Positions 47,410 to 58,225 of a stretch of DNA of 64,000 nt are shown here, one piece after another. Location of the stretch: NCBI RefSeq assembly GCF_001638985.1, contig NW_017265188.1, positions 1-64,000 on the forward strand, given 5' to 3'. The translations under genes and the position numbers were made by a program. Numbering within the stretch: position 1 is the first letter of the stretch; every line of letters starts with the position of its first letter. The notes under the pieces were generated by a model. The model did not search any database and had not been told where the DNA came from. It saw nothing but the letters and a program-made list of their open reading frames with translations. This DNA comes from Phycomyces blakesleeanus NRRL 1555(-) (taxonomy: Eukaryota; Mucoromycota; Mucoromycetes; Mucorales; Phycomycetaceae).

Positions 47410-49464
47410 ATTTGCTGATTGTTGATTGAAGTCTTCAGGCATTGTTGGTTTGGGACAAAAGCATTTACGGCATGGATACTTCGAGTTTGTACCTTTGTGC
47501 ATAGCCAGTTGTGAATGTCTAGGATTATCGGCCATAAGAAGGAGGAGAGGAGCAACAAGAAGAATATATTCATTGTGATCATATGAAAAAACTTCGATTC
47601 CAATCTCCAGTTTAACGAAATCATTGACAATTGGGCCCAGCATATCAACAGCTTTTAGATTTTTATCAGATGTACAGATAAAAAGAGTATTTTCTTGCTG
47701 ACTTCTCACTTCCAGAGGCATTGCAGCCAGATACATTAAATAACTGTCAAAAACATTGTATTGCTTGGATTTGTTACCAGATGTATCGTCAGACCAAAGG
47801 ATGATTGGCATGATAACCACTTTCATGTACTTGTTGGTGTTGTTAGATGGGTTAGGGAGGATTCTCTTAAATTTGTTGCTTGAATAAGTCTCAAACCAAA
47901 GATGAGAAATAGCTTCTGTAAGCCCATGTTGTTCCAAGACCACCTTTCCATTTGCGTCATATCCAGCAGTACAGCCTTGTCCTTGGAAGCATAACTCCTT
48001 TCGTATGCTGGAAGTGATAGTCTCAATTGGTATAAGGTATGGGCGGGTCATTGTGGCAAAGTTTGTGTTTAAACCGATGAATATGTCGGATATAGTCGCA
48101 TTGTGATTATCGTTATAAATAACCGGAAAACATTCAACATAGATTATCGATTTTTTCATGAACTTATTTATCAGCCAATGCCCGTTCTGGTGATCCTTTA
48201 CCAAGTCGCCGATCCAGAAATCTTGATTATTAAATGTTATCATGGGCATTTGAAGGCTCTCATGATATTTCCATTTATTGCCCTGGTTCAAGTGTAAGCG
48301 TTGCCCAGCAGTGAAGTCTGGAAGAGCAGACATTTGATTAACCATACCTGGGGTAGCAGCAAGATGTTTCAGGTATTCTGAAGGTTTATTCATGAAAAAC
48401 GTATGTTCTTCACCCTTCTTGTTTTTTGCTATACATTTGGTGGGACGCAGAATTGGAATCTTTGACTTGATCCTTTGTTGAAAGTTAGAGATTCTGTCTG
48501 GTGCTGGCAGAACTAAAGGCTGACTTGTTGTTTCTTGCAATTTCAGCGTAATCTTCAGCATATAGATGATCTTTTTTACCATACGCTCTGAGCAAAGATC
48601 TTCATCCCCATAAAAAAAGGCATGGAGTAATCCCTCCAAAGTAGATTTAAATGGATTTGTCAGATCCGGTATATTTTCTACTTCTTCCATTTGGCTTGTT
48701 GCATGCTTTAATCTGTGAATGTCCTCTTCGACTGTTTCTGAAGTTCCACCGCTCAATTGGTTAGCAAAGCTTCTTGATAAAGGTAGAATGGTATTAAGCA
48801 AAAACACTTCATCAATATCTACGGGCGAGTTTTCGTTATCTTCAGCTACGTTGTCTTCTTCTTCGGCAGAGATGTAAGCATCATCACCCAACCTAAAAGA
48901 CAAATACAATTATAACAATGTGGAGCAAGATTGGTAAGTATTGCATTGAAAATATATTTGGCTAATGAATTAATTTACTTACATGTTCTCAAACTTGTCT
49001 ATATCAGATTTATAGTCTTGGGTATTATCTTCATCAGTGTCACTATCGATACTGACATTTGAATCATAATATTGAAAATCAAGCTCAGGATAAATAATTG
49101 ATACTGAAGAAGAAAGGTCTAATGGTTCATCAACAATGTCAGAGCGGGTAGAAGCTGAATTAACTCTAAGATGATAATTACGTGATTAGTTATCAATATG
49201 TGTATGTGAGTATACAGATGAATGCAATTAATTTTCTTTTTTCCAAGAAAAAAAGCTTTTGAAGTACTCGGAATCAAGTTCTTTTGGGTGGATGTTCTTA
49301 ACATGTTGGCGAAAAGTATTAAAGGTACGGATTTTAATATTTTCAGTACACCATGGGCAAGATTGCGACTTTCTGTTGTTACTAGGTCTAAAGTTTAGAC
49401 GGCTTGTGCCTTTATTGTCACTGTCGCTTCTGCTGCTGCTGGTGTTGTTGTGGTTGTTGTTCAT
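46029..49464 (-). pseudogene. Plavaka/Tnp2-like (CACTA-related) DNA transposase, frame-shifted
   Basis: Reconstructed parts: exon 49268..49464, exon 48983..49165, exon 48892 down to a stop at 47284, then a second frame from about 47336 down to 46029. The N-terminal exon encodes a C2H2-type finger (CPWC...HVKNIH), probably DNA-binding. An acidic exon follows. The core has ILWSDDTSGNKSKQYNVFDS, FICTS, ADNPRHSQLAMHKG followed by YPCRKC, and DCPVEVLHTVPLG: marks of fungal Plavaka-type transposases of the CACTA/CMC group. The DD in WSDDTSG and the Asp in ADNP are candidate catalytic acids. The frame changes between 47287 and 47336, just after an (AAC)n tract coding poly-Thr, so the full protein is not encoded as read. 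No terminal inverted repeats were found. Confidence 0.8.
47370..47409. repeat. GTT/AAC trinucleotide repeat inside the transposase reading frame
   Basis: About 13 units. In the coding frame it gives a run of Thr just after the CRKC motif; in another frame it gives poly-Gln. It lies about 40-80 bp upstream, in coding sense, of the frame change. Confidence 0.85.
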
Positions 49465-51044
49465 TTTAGTAATGAATTAGATGATTTGAATGCGTAATCG
49501 GAAAGAAGAGCAAGATAATTTAACAAATTCCCATTAATCGTTTAACATAACTGAAAGTCACATAATTGATAGCCGAGCCAAATTTACTTGAACATTTTTT
49601 CTTTCTTTCTTTATTTCGTATTATTTACACGGAAAAAAAGGTTTGTTTTGATTACAATAGCATTTACTCATTACTATTTTCTCTCTCTTTATATAGAAAG
49701 ATTGTTTACTCTTTCACAATTGACTGTATCAGATTGCTGATAGAAATGACTTAAGGTATTATTATTTTTCAAAAGAAAGTCTACTCATTACAGCTTTGTC
49801 TTATTGATTTATGCTTGTTATAGGTAGCAACACTCGTATACCTCTGATAATAAGAAGAATCTGATTGGTATGTCTACATCATCATCAATCTTATACGCTA
49901 TTAATACATATGATTTACTTATATTTCTATTCTATTTTCTCAGATTTTTCATGTGCTTTTACTGGTAATAAAAGGTATTTATTCTATTTTCAAGACTACG
50001 TATATATAAAACATAGCCAACTAACTCATTTAATTGTAGTAGGTAGCTCATCTACACATCTCCATCATAATCATTGCTGCTATTACAAGGCATTACATAG
50101 TATACTATACAGTGTAGTGACTTACATCATTAGTAGTAACAATATAAACCAATAAAAACCAATAAAAACCATTTTTTTTGCAACCAATCATGTAATCGTA
50201 TTTTTATAAAATATTTTTTTCTGCTACCCCCCCCCCCATACCCCCTGAAAATGGCACCCCCCAAAAAAATGTCCTATTTTAAATCCCAGATGACCTTCTG
50301 TAACCTTGATACCAAAAGAGGCATGTATTTCGCTAAAACACAAAGAGTGTCGGAAGTGAAAAAAAAAATCGGTGGGTGTGATACATATAAAATATATAGA
50401 CATGCTTAGAATTGGAGCTTCAATCAAATCCATATTTCGATTTCCGTACAATTGTTACACACGATTGTAATTTGTTGCATTGTTACATACTTAAAAATAA
50501 TAATAATATAAAGCACCTTTTTTCTTTATAAAAAAAGATAAGATGATCGATTTTCAATTATGCAAGAAAAGACTGTAAAAGAATGAACTATAAATCTTAG
50601 CAGTTAATTCAATGTAATTGGTATTAATTCTCAAGGTTCAAATAACTAACAAGATTATTTATTTATTAATTTATTTGAATAGACATTTTAATAAGATTCA
50701 AATCTAAATAAATTTCTGATCTGCAACCAAGCAACCAACTAACCAAGTAATTAAAGTTAAAACAAAAATATTATTTACAGTAACAATAATAAATAAATAA
50801 ATAAATTAGTCTTTTGTTCACTGCATTGTAAAAGTCCTAAAAAAATTAAGCTTTCAAAATCCAAGGCATAATTCGTAAATGATCTTCGTCGTGTTCTTAA
50901 TAAGTTTCAAAGTAGATCAAAGAAACCACAGTTTTGTTTTGTTTTTTATTGATAATGTCGATAGTATGATAATCATGACAACCAAAAAATATATATATAT
51001 ATATGAAAAAATCAATTATTCAATTACAATACATTGAAAATAAT
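49465..51044. other. Spacer between the transposase and RPL12
   Basis: No gene seen. Contains a C11 run (about 50227-50237), AATAAAAACC direct repeats (about 50150-50171) and long AT-rich stretches. A frame at 49865-50155 (+) has no motif. Confidence 0.55.
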
Positions 51045-51882
51045 TTATTTCTCCTATAAAAAGAAAGAAGAAAGGGTTTAAATATTAGATTCATTGTAAT
51101 CGTTTACCACAAATGCTATGTCATATTCCAATACAAAATATATGTATCTCAAAACAATGACAGTAGCCCCCCTTCCATACTATATTTATATACTTACGGG
51201 AATTTCAACTTCACCGGCATCAATGGCATCGCACAAGTCCTTGGGGCTCTGGCCATCAACAGTGCAACCAACAGAGTTGGCAGTACCGAGGATTTCCTTG
51301 ACAGTACCCTTGAGCTCACGAGCAAGGGACTTGAAACGCATGGTGCGGGCAACATCGATAATGGCCTCGAGGGAGACGTTACCACTGTGCTTGATGTTCT
51401 TCTCCTTCTTGCGATCTCTTGGGGGCTCGTTGAGGGCCTTGATGACAAGGGAAGAGGCAGAGGGAACAACGGAGACCTGAGCCTGACGGTTCTGGATGGT
51501 CAACTGGACAGTGACACGGAGACCCTTCCATTCCTTGGTACCCTTGGCAATATCTTCTCCGACCTTCTTGGGGGAAAGACCGAGAGGACCGATCTTGGGG
51601 GCAAGAGCGGAAGAAGCACCAACCTCACCACCTGTACTCATCCAAAAAAAATTAGTTAAATATGTTCCACATTTTGAAATGTACAAGTATAATGTACATG
51701 TATATAAATGCTTATGCATGCATATATATAAAAGGTGGTCGGTTTTGAAAATTTATACATATATATATATATATATGTGATATTTATTTAAACAAAGAAA
51801 AAAAATGAATATAGGTTCGTCATTTACCAGTGGCGCGAAGGTAGATAATCTTAACCTCAGAAGGATCAAACTTGGGAGGCAT
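51045..51882 (-). CDS. RPL12: 60S ribosomal protein L12 (uL11)
   Basis: Three exons, complement(51045..51053, 51198..51631, 51828..51882), 498 nt, 165 residues, the same length as yeast and human L12. It starts [20 protein letters not shown] and contains [20 protein letters not shown], the RNA-binding segment [19 protein letters not shown] and a C-terminus EVEIPEK. uL11 binds the GTPase-associated region of 25S rRNA and forms the base of the P-stalk. The last exon encodes only Glu-Lys-stop: a strong GTAAGT donor at 51197 is followed by a pyrimidine tract and TATAG acceptor ending at 51054. Reading through the donor would instead end in PVSI at 51186, which fits the family length and end less well. 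NOP56 lies upstream on the same strand. Confidence 0.95.
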
Positions 51883-52565
51883 CTAGAAATATCATTTGGA
51901 TGGTTGGTTGATTGGTTCGTTGGTTGGATGGATTGCTTTCGTCTTTAGTTGGTCGGATGGTGTCCACCTTACCTTGAAGTTTGAAAAAGGAAGGTACGAT
52001 CACTGACAACTATGCGTATGGATTACATTGCCCCGAGGAAGAAGCTTAGGAAAAGGTAAAAAGTCCGACCGGAACACGAAAATGTTCGATGTAGTCCGGC
52101 CCGATTTTTTTATTTTATGTACTTTAACTTTTTTCTTTATTTCTTCACTTTACTTCTTTCTACCTTTACCTATTTCTTTTATGCATTTAGATATTTATTA
52201 TTTATTTTTTACAAAGGATTTCTTTACATAAATTCCATTTTTTTGTTTTTGTAATACTTGAATATAGCTTTTTGTTTGATTTCAATGTGATAATAATAAA
52301 AATAGTATTATTTCATTTTTTTTTTACATTTTTCTATAGTTATGTGCAAGAGATGTACATATGGCACAGAAATAATAAAGAAGGGGCGGTGGGGCGCGTA
52401 CTTGCTGTAGACAAAATGGCAAGACAGACATGCAAAACGAGTAAGAAGAGCAAAAAAAAAAGAGAGAGTGTGTGTGTGAGAGAGAGAAAAGAATTGGCTA
52501 AATGAAAGAACAGAAAGAATTAAAAAAAATAAAATAAAAAGCCCATGTACAAAACAGTTCTTTCT
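51883..52565. other. RPL12 promoter region and NOP56 3' flank
   Basis: 683 bp. Contains GGTTGGTT-type repeats (about 51898-51955) just upstream of RPL12, a pair of GTCCG-type boxes (52062-52103, listed separately), then AT-rich sequence and a GAGA/GTGT run (about 52460-52490). Confidence 0.6.
52062..52103 (-). promoter_or_regulatory. Paired GTCCG(A/G)CC boxes upstream of RPL12
   Basis: Two related boxes, AGTCCGACCGG (52062-52072) and AGTCCGGCCCG (52093-52103), are spaced 31 bp apart in otherwise AT-rich DNA, about 180-220 bp before the RPL12 ATG. Their GC content and spacing suggest factor sites of a ribosomal-protein promoter; this is inference. Confidence 0.4.
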
Positions 52566-54277
52566 TTAATCCTTGCTCTTCTTCTCCTTCTTCTCCTTCT
52601 TTTCCTTCTTCTCCTTCTTCTCCTTCTTCTCCTTCTTTTCCTTCTTGGCCTTCTTGGGAGACTCTTCTTCTTCGGCATCGGGATCAGCCTTTCTCTTCTT
52701 GCCGGCAGATACTGCAGCAACAGGCTCCTCAAGCTTAATCTCATCCTCATCGTTATCCATACCGTCAATAACCTTCTTCATAACATCGAGGTTCTTGGCA
52801 GGCAAGGCACCGCTGTCGTAGAAAGCCAAACGCTCCTCAACCTGAGCCTTCAAGGCCTGACCGAACTTATCGGTAGGCTTATCGCTGAAACAATCGATAC
52901 GGGAAGCAATGGTACACTTGTTGGCCAAATAACGCGAAATACGACCCTTGTTCTTGGCACCAGCACGGCCAATGAAAGAAGAGTGGTAGATCAAACCGTA
53001 CTTGGGTGTGTTACCCTTGGTCTTCAAGGCGCGGAAAAGAGCCTTTTCGGCACCCAAGATCTGAAGGGTAGAAGCAGGGTATTTGGAGAGGTTTGTGAGG
53101 GAACCAGCCTGGGAGATCAGACGGGCACCAACAACATCACCGATCAAAGCTGCCAAGTTGGGAGCAACATAGTTCATCTTGGTTACCAGGTAGGTGTGGA
53201 GCTTCTTGCGGTACTCAGCCAAGTTGACAACACGGTCAGCAAAGTTCTGGATGTTGATCATATCGATGGGAGAAATGTCGGTACCCATTGAAGCACGAGC
53301 AGCGTCGAGGATCTGCTTGGCAATGGTCTCGTCGTCGTCGAGAACCTCAGCCATGGCCTCCAAATGTTCCTCAGACAACTCAGATTTGTTTTTGATCACC
53401 TTGACGAGCTTGGCGTATTTGTAGTTGTCGTTAACAATCTTGACAAGCTCGGGGAAGTGCCATGAGTACCATTCTCTCATGCGCATAGCAAAGGTGTTGA
53501 CGTCCTTGTCCAATTGATCCAAAAGAGCAATGGCCTGGATGATCATGTTATCGGCACGGTTGACGTTGAACTTAACCTTAGCGCGGGAGTAACTGTGACC
53601 AAGACCAAGCTGGGCCTTCTCCAAATCACCCTCCTTCAATTGACCGAGCAACTTGTCGGCCCAAAGACGGATACCACGGACCAATTCCATAACGGTCTCG
53701 TCGGCAACGCAGTCGTAACCACACTCACCCTTGATAGCACCAGCCAAGTTCTTCTCTCCAACACCGAGAGAGAAAGAGCTCTTCTTGGAAGCCTTGGGGA
53801 GGTTCATCTCCAAGAAAGCCTTAAGCGAAGGGTTAACAATACCTATATTTTTGTAAAACAGTAATAATAATAATATTTATATGATTAGTATACTCTTTTT
53901 TTATATAAAAGAAACAATTAAAGTCAAAGCATATATATATGAACGAAAGGTATTATATTTTGACAGATCGATTTATCGGTTTTGTCGAGTAATAAACGAG
54001 TTCTTACCCTCGGAAACATCGTTGGCGTTCTCAAGGGCATCGGCGGCACTCTTAAAGGGAGCGAATGACTTGAGCTTGATCATCTTTCCGAACTTGGAAA
54101 GATCCTGGACGGTCTGCTGGACTTCGGCCAACTTGGAGCCAATCTCTTCGGACTGCAGACGCTCAAAGAGCGCATAGCCAGAGGCGGTTTCGAACAACAC
54201 GTAGTTAACCTGGTTGAAGAATTAGTCTTTTTGTCTCTGAAATAAGTGCAGTTTCTCAAGAGCTTTACACATACCAT
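52566..54277 (-). CDS. NOP56: Nucleolar protein 56 (box C/D snoRNP core protein)
   Basis: Three coding exons, complement(52566..53842, 54008..54209, 54275..54277), 493 residues. Exon 1 codes only the initiator ATG within GCCACCATGG; a GTATGT donor follows at once and the next exon begins [15 protein letters not shown] after an AACCAG acceptor. Nop56 is a scaffold of box C/D snoRNPs, which methylate rRNA in the nucleolus. The NOP5NT domain spans about residues 1-67, the coiled-coil and Nop RNA-binding domain about 150-410, with [68 protein letters not shown] and RIDCFS, all hallmarks. The last 70 residues are acidic then KKE-repeat-rich, as in Nop56/Nop58 tails. It is NOP56 rather than NOP58 because [23 protein letters not shown] is the Nop56 form. 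Confidence 0.95.
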
Positions 54278-54824
54278 GGTGGCAATGACGTGAAAGAAGA
54301 GCTGTCTTGAAATTTGTTGTTCAAGGAAAAAAAAAAGTTCGGGAGGACTCAATTTTGTGGCGTCAAAGTGACTGCCGAATTAACTTTCTTTGCGTGGACG
54401 GAGACCACAGTTGTGCAGTCCCATATAAAGGATGGGGGGTTTCTTTTTTTTTTGTATGAAAAATGGATGATTAACGAGAAAATAGGTTACAAGCTATAGA
54501 TAAGACAGAGAGACAAAGAGAATAAAATAAATATAAGGTAATAAAAGACAAACAAAGAAGAGGGAAGTTAAGAGTAAGAGTAAGAGTAAGAGTAACAACA
54601 AAGACAATAATAATGATAATAATAATAATAAAAGGAAGAATGAAGAAAAAGAAAAACACGGAAACATAGAAGAGAAATGATCCTATATCAAACATTTAAG
54701 ATTGTAGATAAAATGAAGAATATGTAAAGCTACGACAAAGCATCCTCTTGCTACAAAATTTACATATAAAAAAAGTACAAGAGGTATATTTAGGACACAC
54801 AATACAGCCAAGAGGTATCACTAT
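54278..54824. other. NOP56 promoter and TPX2-like 3' flank
   Basis: 547 bp. A CCTTTATATGGG-like TATA element (about 54418-54430) lies about 145 bp before the NOP56 ATG. Further on are AAGAGT repeats (about 54568-54597) and an AAT run. No gene is seen. Confidence 0.55.
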
Positions 54825-56357
54825 TTACTTGATTTCCTTTATTACCTTGCGCTTTCTAGGGTTGCGTGGTTCTTCTTCCTTTGCTACCCTGATAGTAGAG
54901 CGAGTTTTTTCGGAACGAGATGTCTGTTCTTTACCCTTCCAAGCATCCACTTTAACCTGAGATCCCTTGAGATAATGAAGAGCCCTCTCCTCTGTCGCAA
55001 ACCGGAATGGCTATATATATACATTAGTACGTTTTTTGTATTTCTTAATATATCCGCCAGAAATTTACCTGAATAGGTGCTTTTGAATCCATCTTTCTCT
55101 GTCTCTTAGCAGCTGGATAGGATGTATCGTCGGATTGAGGAGCAGCTCGAGATTTCTGGGCTGGTGTTTGAGTACGCTGTATTTGTACACTGCTTGTAGA
55201 ACGAGAAGATGTGGTAGGTGGAAGTGCAGCCTATAATACAAAAACAGACATTTGTGTAAGAATACTTGATTGATATTTTAATCAGGTATATGCTTTTTAT
55301 TCTATTTTATTTTTAATTTGGCCTGTCCTGGCCTGTTCTGGTCTGGCTTGTCTGAAAGTGTACTTACTTGTTCAGGTTGATGTCTGCTTTGTCCCAATCC
55401 AATCCAATCCAATAAAAAGATAATATCGTTAGGGGATGTTTCCAAGCAATAAATTTAAACTATGAAATACTTACCGATTCAAGTAAGAGCGCTGGCGTGT
55501 GAGTAGAAAAGGTGACTTTGCCAATGTAGGCTTATGAGGTACAAAAGGTTGCTAATAGAAAGAAAGAAAACGAATAGATAGATAGTGTAAATAAATGAGA
55601 CTTCTATTATTATTCTCTTTCTATGATGCCGAGAACTACAAGACAAGCTTCTTTGACCAAGGCTTACGATGTTCTCAAGTGTATTTTCAGTCACCTTGGG
55701 TGTAGGTACCAAGCCGTTACCGAGATTGTTCTCAAATATCTTGACACGAGCAGCCATGGGGATGTACTCCTCCCCTGGCCCAATCTCTCCTTTGTTTTCT
55801 TCAGCGCTATTATTTCGTGTAGGTCTGTAGCGAGGAATGCGAGATGCCTTGGGAGACCGCTTCTAAAATTAAAAAATTAAATAAAAATAAGCTTCTATCG
55901 CAAATATATATATATATAATATCTTAAGCCACTAGTATGTATTTACACTAGTATTGATGTTTCTAGATCGAGTAGAGTTCTCAGTAGCTGGCTTTTGCTC
56001 AAGGTGACGGTTTTGAAATGACAGAGTGGTGCTCATGTATGAGGGCACAGAGCGAGTGCTTGTATTGGTTCGTTTAGTTCTGACAGAGACAAAGTGTCTA
56101 TCGATAGTTGTTGTCGGCTTAGGTTGTGTGGATACTGGTACGGGGATCCGGGTAGGTTGTTCATTATCAGGAGGGTTTATATTTTGAACAGGTGGTGCTT
56201 CTATTGTTGGTTGAGGCAAGGTCTGTACGGAAGGTTGGATATTGGCTTGGTTGTTAGAGCATCTTCCAGGACTTTCAAACAAGGGCATTGGGTTGGAATG
56301 AAGATAATGATTCTGCGACACGTTTGGTGATTGTATTTCATTCATCGTAGCAGACAT
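54825..56357 (-). CDS. TPX2-like spindle-assembly/microtubule-associated protein
   Basis: Six exons, complement(54825..55010, 55069..55230, 55368..55386, 55475..55551, 55668..55862, 55947..56357), 349 residues; phases agree. The first 137 residues are Gln/Pro/Asn/Thr-rich and unstructured. Later exons encode KPTLAKSPFLLTRQRS (about 215-230), which resembles the P.L..P.F.T..R motif of the TPX2 central region, and near the C-terminus PFRFATEERALHYL, which resembles the F.F.T..RA motif repeated in the TPX2 C-terminal domain. Many basic residues fit microtubule binding. TPX2 promotes spindle assembly and activates Aurora A in animals; the fungal role is inferred. Exon 4 is only 19 nt (or 16, since AAAG|CAG offers two acceptors three nt apart, adding or omitting one Arg). 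The protein ends RKRKVIKEIK. A divergent microtubule protein outside TPX2 is the alternative. Confidence 0.7.
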
Positions 56358-56818
56358 AAAAGAGAGTGAGTGAGAGACCAGACGAGCGATATAAAGCTGT
56401 GTATTAAATCAAGATAAGAGACAAAGAAATAGAGATATAGAGAGAAAGAGAAAGCGTAAAAAAGAAGAAGACAAGGAAGAGAGAAAGAAAGGTACAGATG
56501 GAAGAGTAAGGCTGAAATGATGCAAATTTACAACAGTACACACAAGACAGTCCCACGTGATACAAGTGATTTCTGAATTTGATTTGATTTGATTTTATTT
56601 TATTTTATTTTGTATGGTAAATTTGGAGGTTCATTTTTTTTTTGGTTAGTTGGTTGCTTTATTGGTTGCTTTATTTTAGATATGAGTGAGCTCTTTTAAT
56701 ATATTTTTGATGAATAGAAAGCAAATGAGTAATAATGGATGATAGAATAATGTTTAACTGAAATTATTTTGTAAGGTATCAATCAAAGAGTAGATCATGT
56801 TTGGCATAATGTGAAATA
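56358..56818. other. TPX2-like 5' flank and transporter 3' flank
   Basis: 461 bp with no gene: a GAGA-rich leader upstream of the TPX2-like ATG, then GATTT/TTTTA runs (about 56575-56612). Confidence 0.6.
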
Positions 56819-58225
56819 TCAAACTCTTTCTCTAGAGCGTTGTTTACGCAATTCTAGTGCCCTGATTTTCTGGACCTGCCATTTGTGTATAGATAAAGTG
56901 GTTGTCATACCAACAATCAAACACACACCAGACACACATAAACTATCAGGGTATTCATGAAGGACAAAAACTCCGGACAGATATGCAAATACAATGTCAC
57001 AAATACGCATCAAGGCTCCTATAATAAAATAGAATATAATAAAAGAGTTCGTTGTGAGTAAAATTTAACTTGAATAAAGCAAGCCTTTGTATTACCAAGA
57101 CCAGCAGGAACCATTTGTACGCTATATACATACATATATAAATTAGAGAAATAATAATAATGATAATAATAATAGTTAATATACCAATATGATATCAGAT
57201 CACAAATATGTCACTAACCCTTGATTCAGGAAGCATTGACCTGCAAAAGAAAATAACGCCATCAATCCAAGAAGGGTATAAGATGACCAGTCTTCCTGCA
57301 GCAATGTGTTCGGGGGCATAACAAACACGCCTCCAATGCAGAGTACACATGAGATAACCGCAAAATACACCGAATGAACCATAAGGTGAGTTCCCTTGCC
57401 GACTTTTCTGACCGAAATGTATGCAATTGCTGACATTATGGCTCCTGCAACTGCGCACAAGATAGCAAAAGACCTTGCCATCTCATCCTCAGCTAATTGA
57501 GACGGGTCCATATTGTACACACCCGCAGTAGGATCAGCCACCGGGTGGCCCAAGGCATACTTTGGCTTCCACACTAGTATGATTCCAAACAAACATCCCA
57601 CAGAACAAACACCATCAAATAAAGTGTAGGGTTCATTCAATACCAGATAAGAAACAATGGCAGTAAATGTCGGACCTAGAAAGAAGAGAGCTAAACAGAC
57701 CAAAGCATGAATAAGTATTATTATTCTGAGAAGAAGAATAAAGAAAAAGAAAGAAAACACAGTATCCAATACATATGGACTTGTATCCTTACAGGTTGCT
57801 TCTAACATAGGTAGGCGGGTCAGACTGTAGAAAAACAAGATAAGGCCGATGGAGCCCACCAGAGCTCTGAAGAAAAGCCATTTCCGAACCCCGTATTTTC
57901 CAAGAGGATTTATCCCGAGCACTGCACAACTTGCGAGTGACAGTACTAGTTGAGTAGCAGAACGGGCCAGGACGATATCTACTATCGAAAAATATACGGC
58001 ACTGATTCGGACTAACATGGCCATACATGAGAATGACATTGCAGACATGCCCATAATAATTAGCCCGAGCCATTGCTTTCGTCGCTCGGTTGGTTCTAGA
58101 CTAAGCGAAAGATCTGCTGATTTGTTTTGAGAAGGCATCAATGAGGTAGCCTCATTCACAATCTGGACATTGGCACGTTTTGGTTTTTGAACAACGGGCA
58201 AGTGCTGCTCTGCCACATTAGCCAT
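56819..58225 (-). CDS. EamA/DMT-family membrane transporter (SLC35G-like)
   Basis: Four exons, complement(56819..57018, 57096..57121, 57219..57690, 57793..58225), 376 residues, phases consistent. After a 50-residue hydrophilic N-terminus, about ten hydrophobic spans follow in two EamA-type halves: the first with LIIMGMSAMSFSCMAMLVRI and LFFRALVGSIGLILFFYSL, closing with GPTFTAIVSYLVLNEP, the second starting near ARSFAILCAVAGAIMSAIAY. P.FTAI..YL.L.EP is the usual signature at the end of the first half in SLC35G/EamA proteins. The short third exon (26 nt) carries VQMVPAGL. The acceptor of exon 2 is the upstream TTTAG at 57691; the alternative 15 nt on would delete the conserved LFFLG. The substrate cannot be told from the sequence; family members move nucleotide sugars, amino acids or other metabolites. 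Basic C-terminal tail RALELRKQRSRERV. Confidence 0.85.

Noticed and set aside
51186..51197. RPL12 ending in PVSI by reading through the last donor
   Set aside because: A strong donor and a downstream Glu-Lys-stop exon give the exact family length and typical C-terminus.
52520..52821. Arg-rich and Ser/Phe-rich small proteins opposite the NOP56 tail
   Set aside because: They are other-frame readings of the KKE-repeat codons.
52545..53864. Long + strand frames (up to 248 residues) across NOP56
   Set aside because: Antisense shadows; the minus strand encodes unmistakable Nop56 motifs.
57676..57792. Reading through the first transporter intron as coding (adds a Phe-rich stretch)
   Set aside because: The frame stays open by chance. 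Splicing from GTAAGG to TTTAG joins LEAT to SLFFLGPTFTAI, the expected family sequence.
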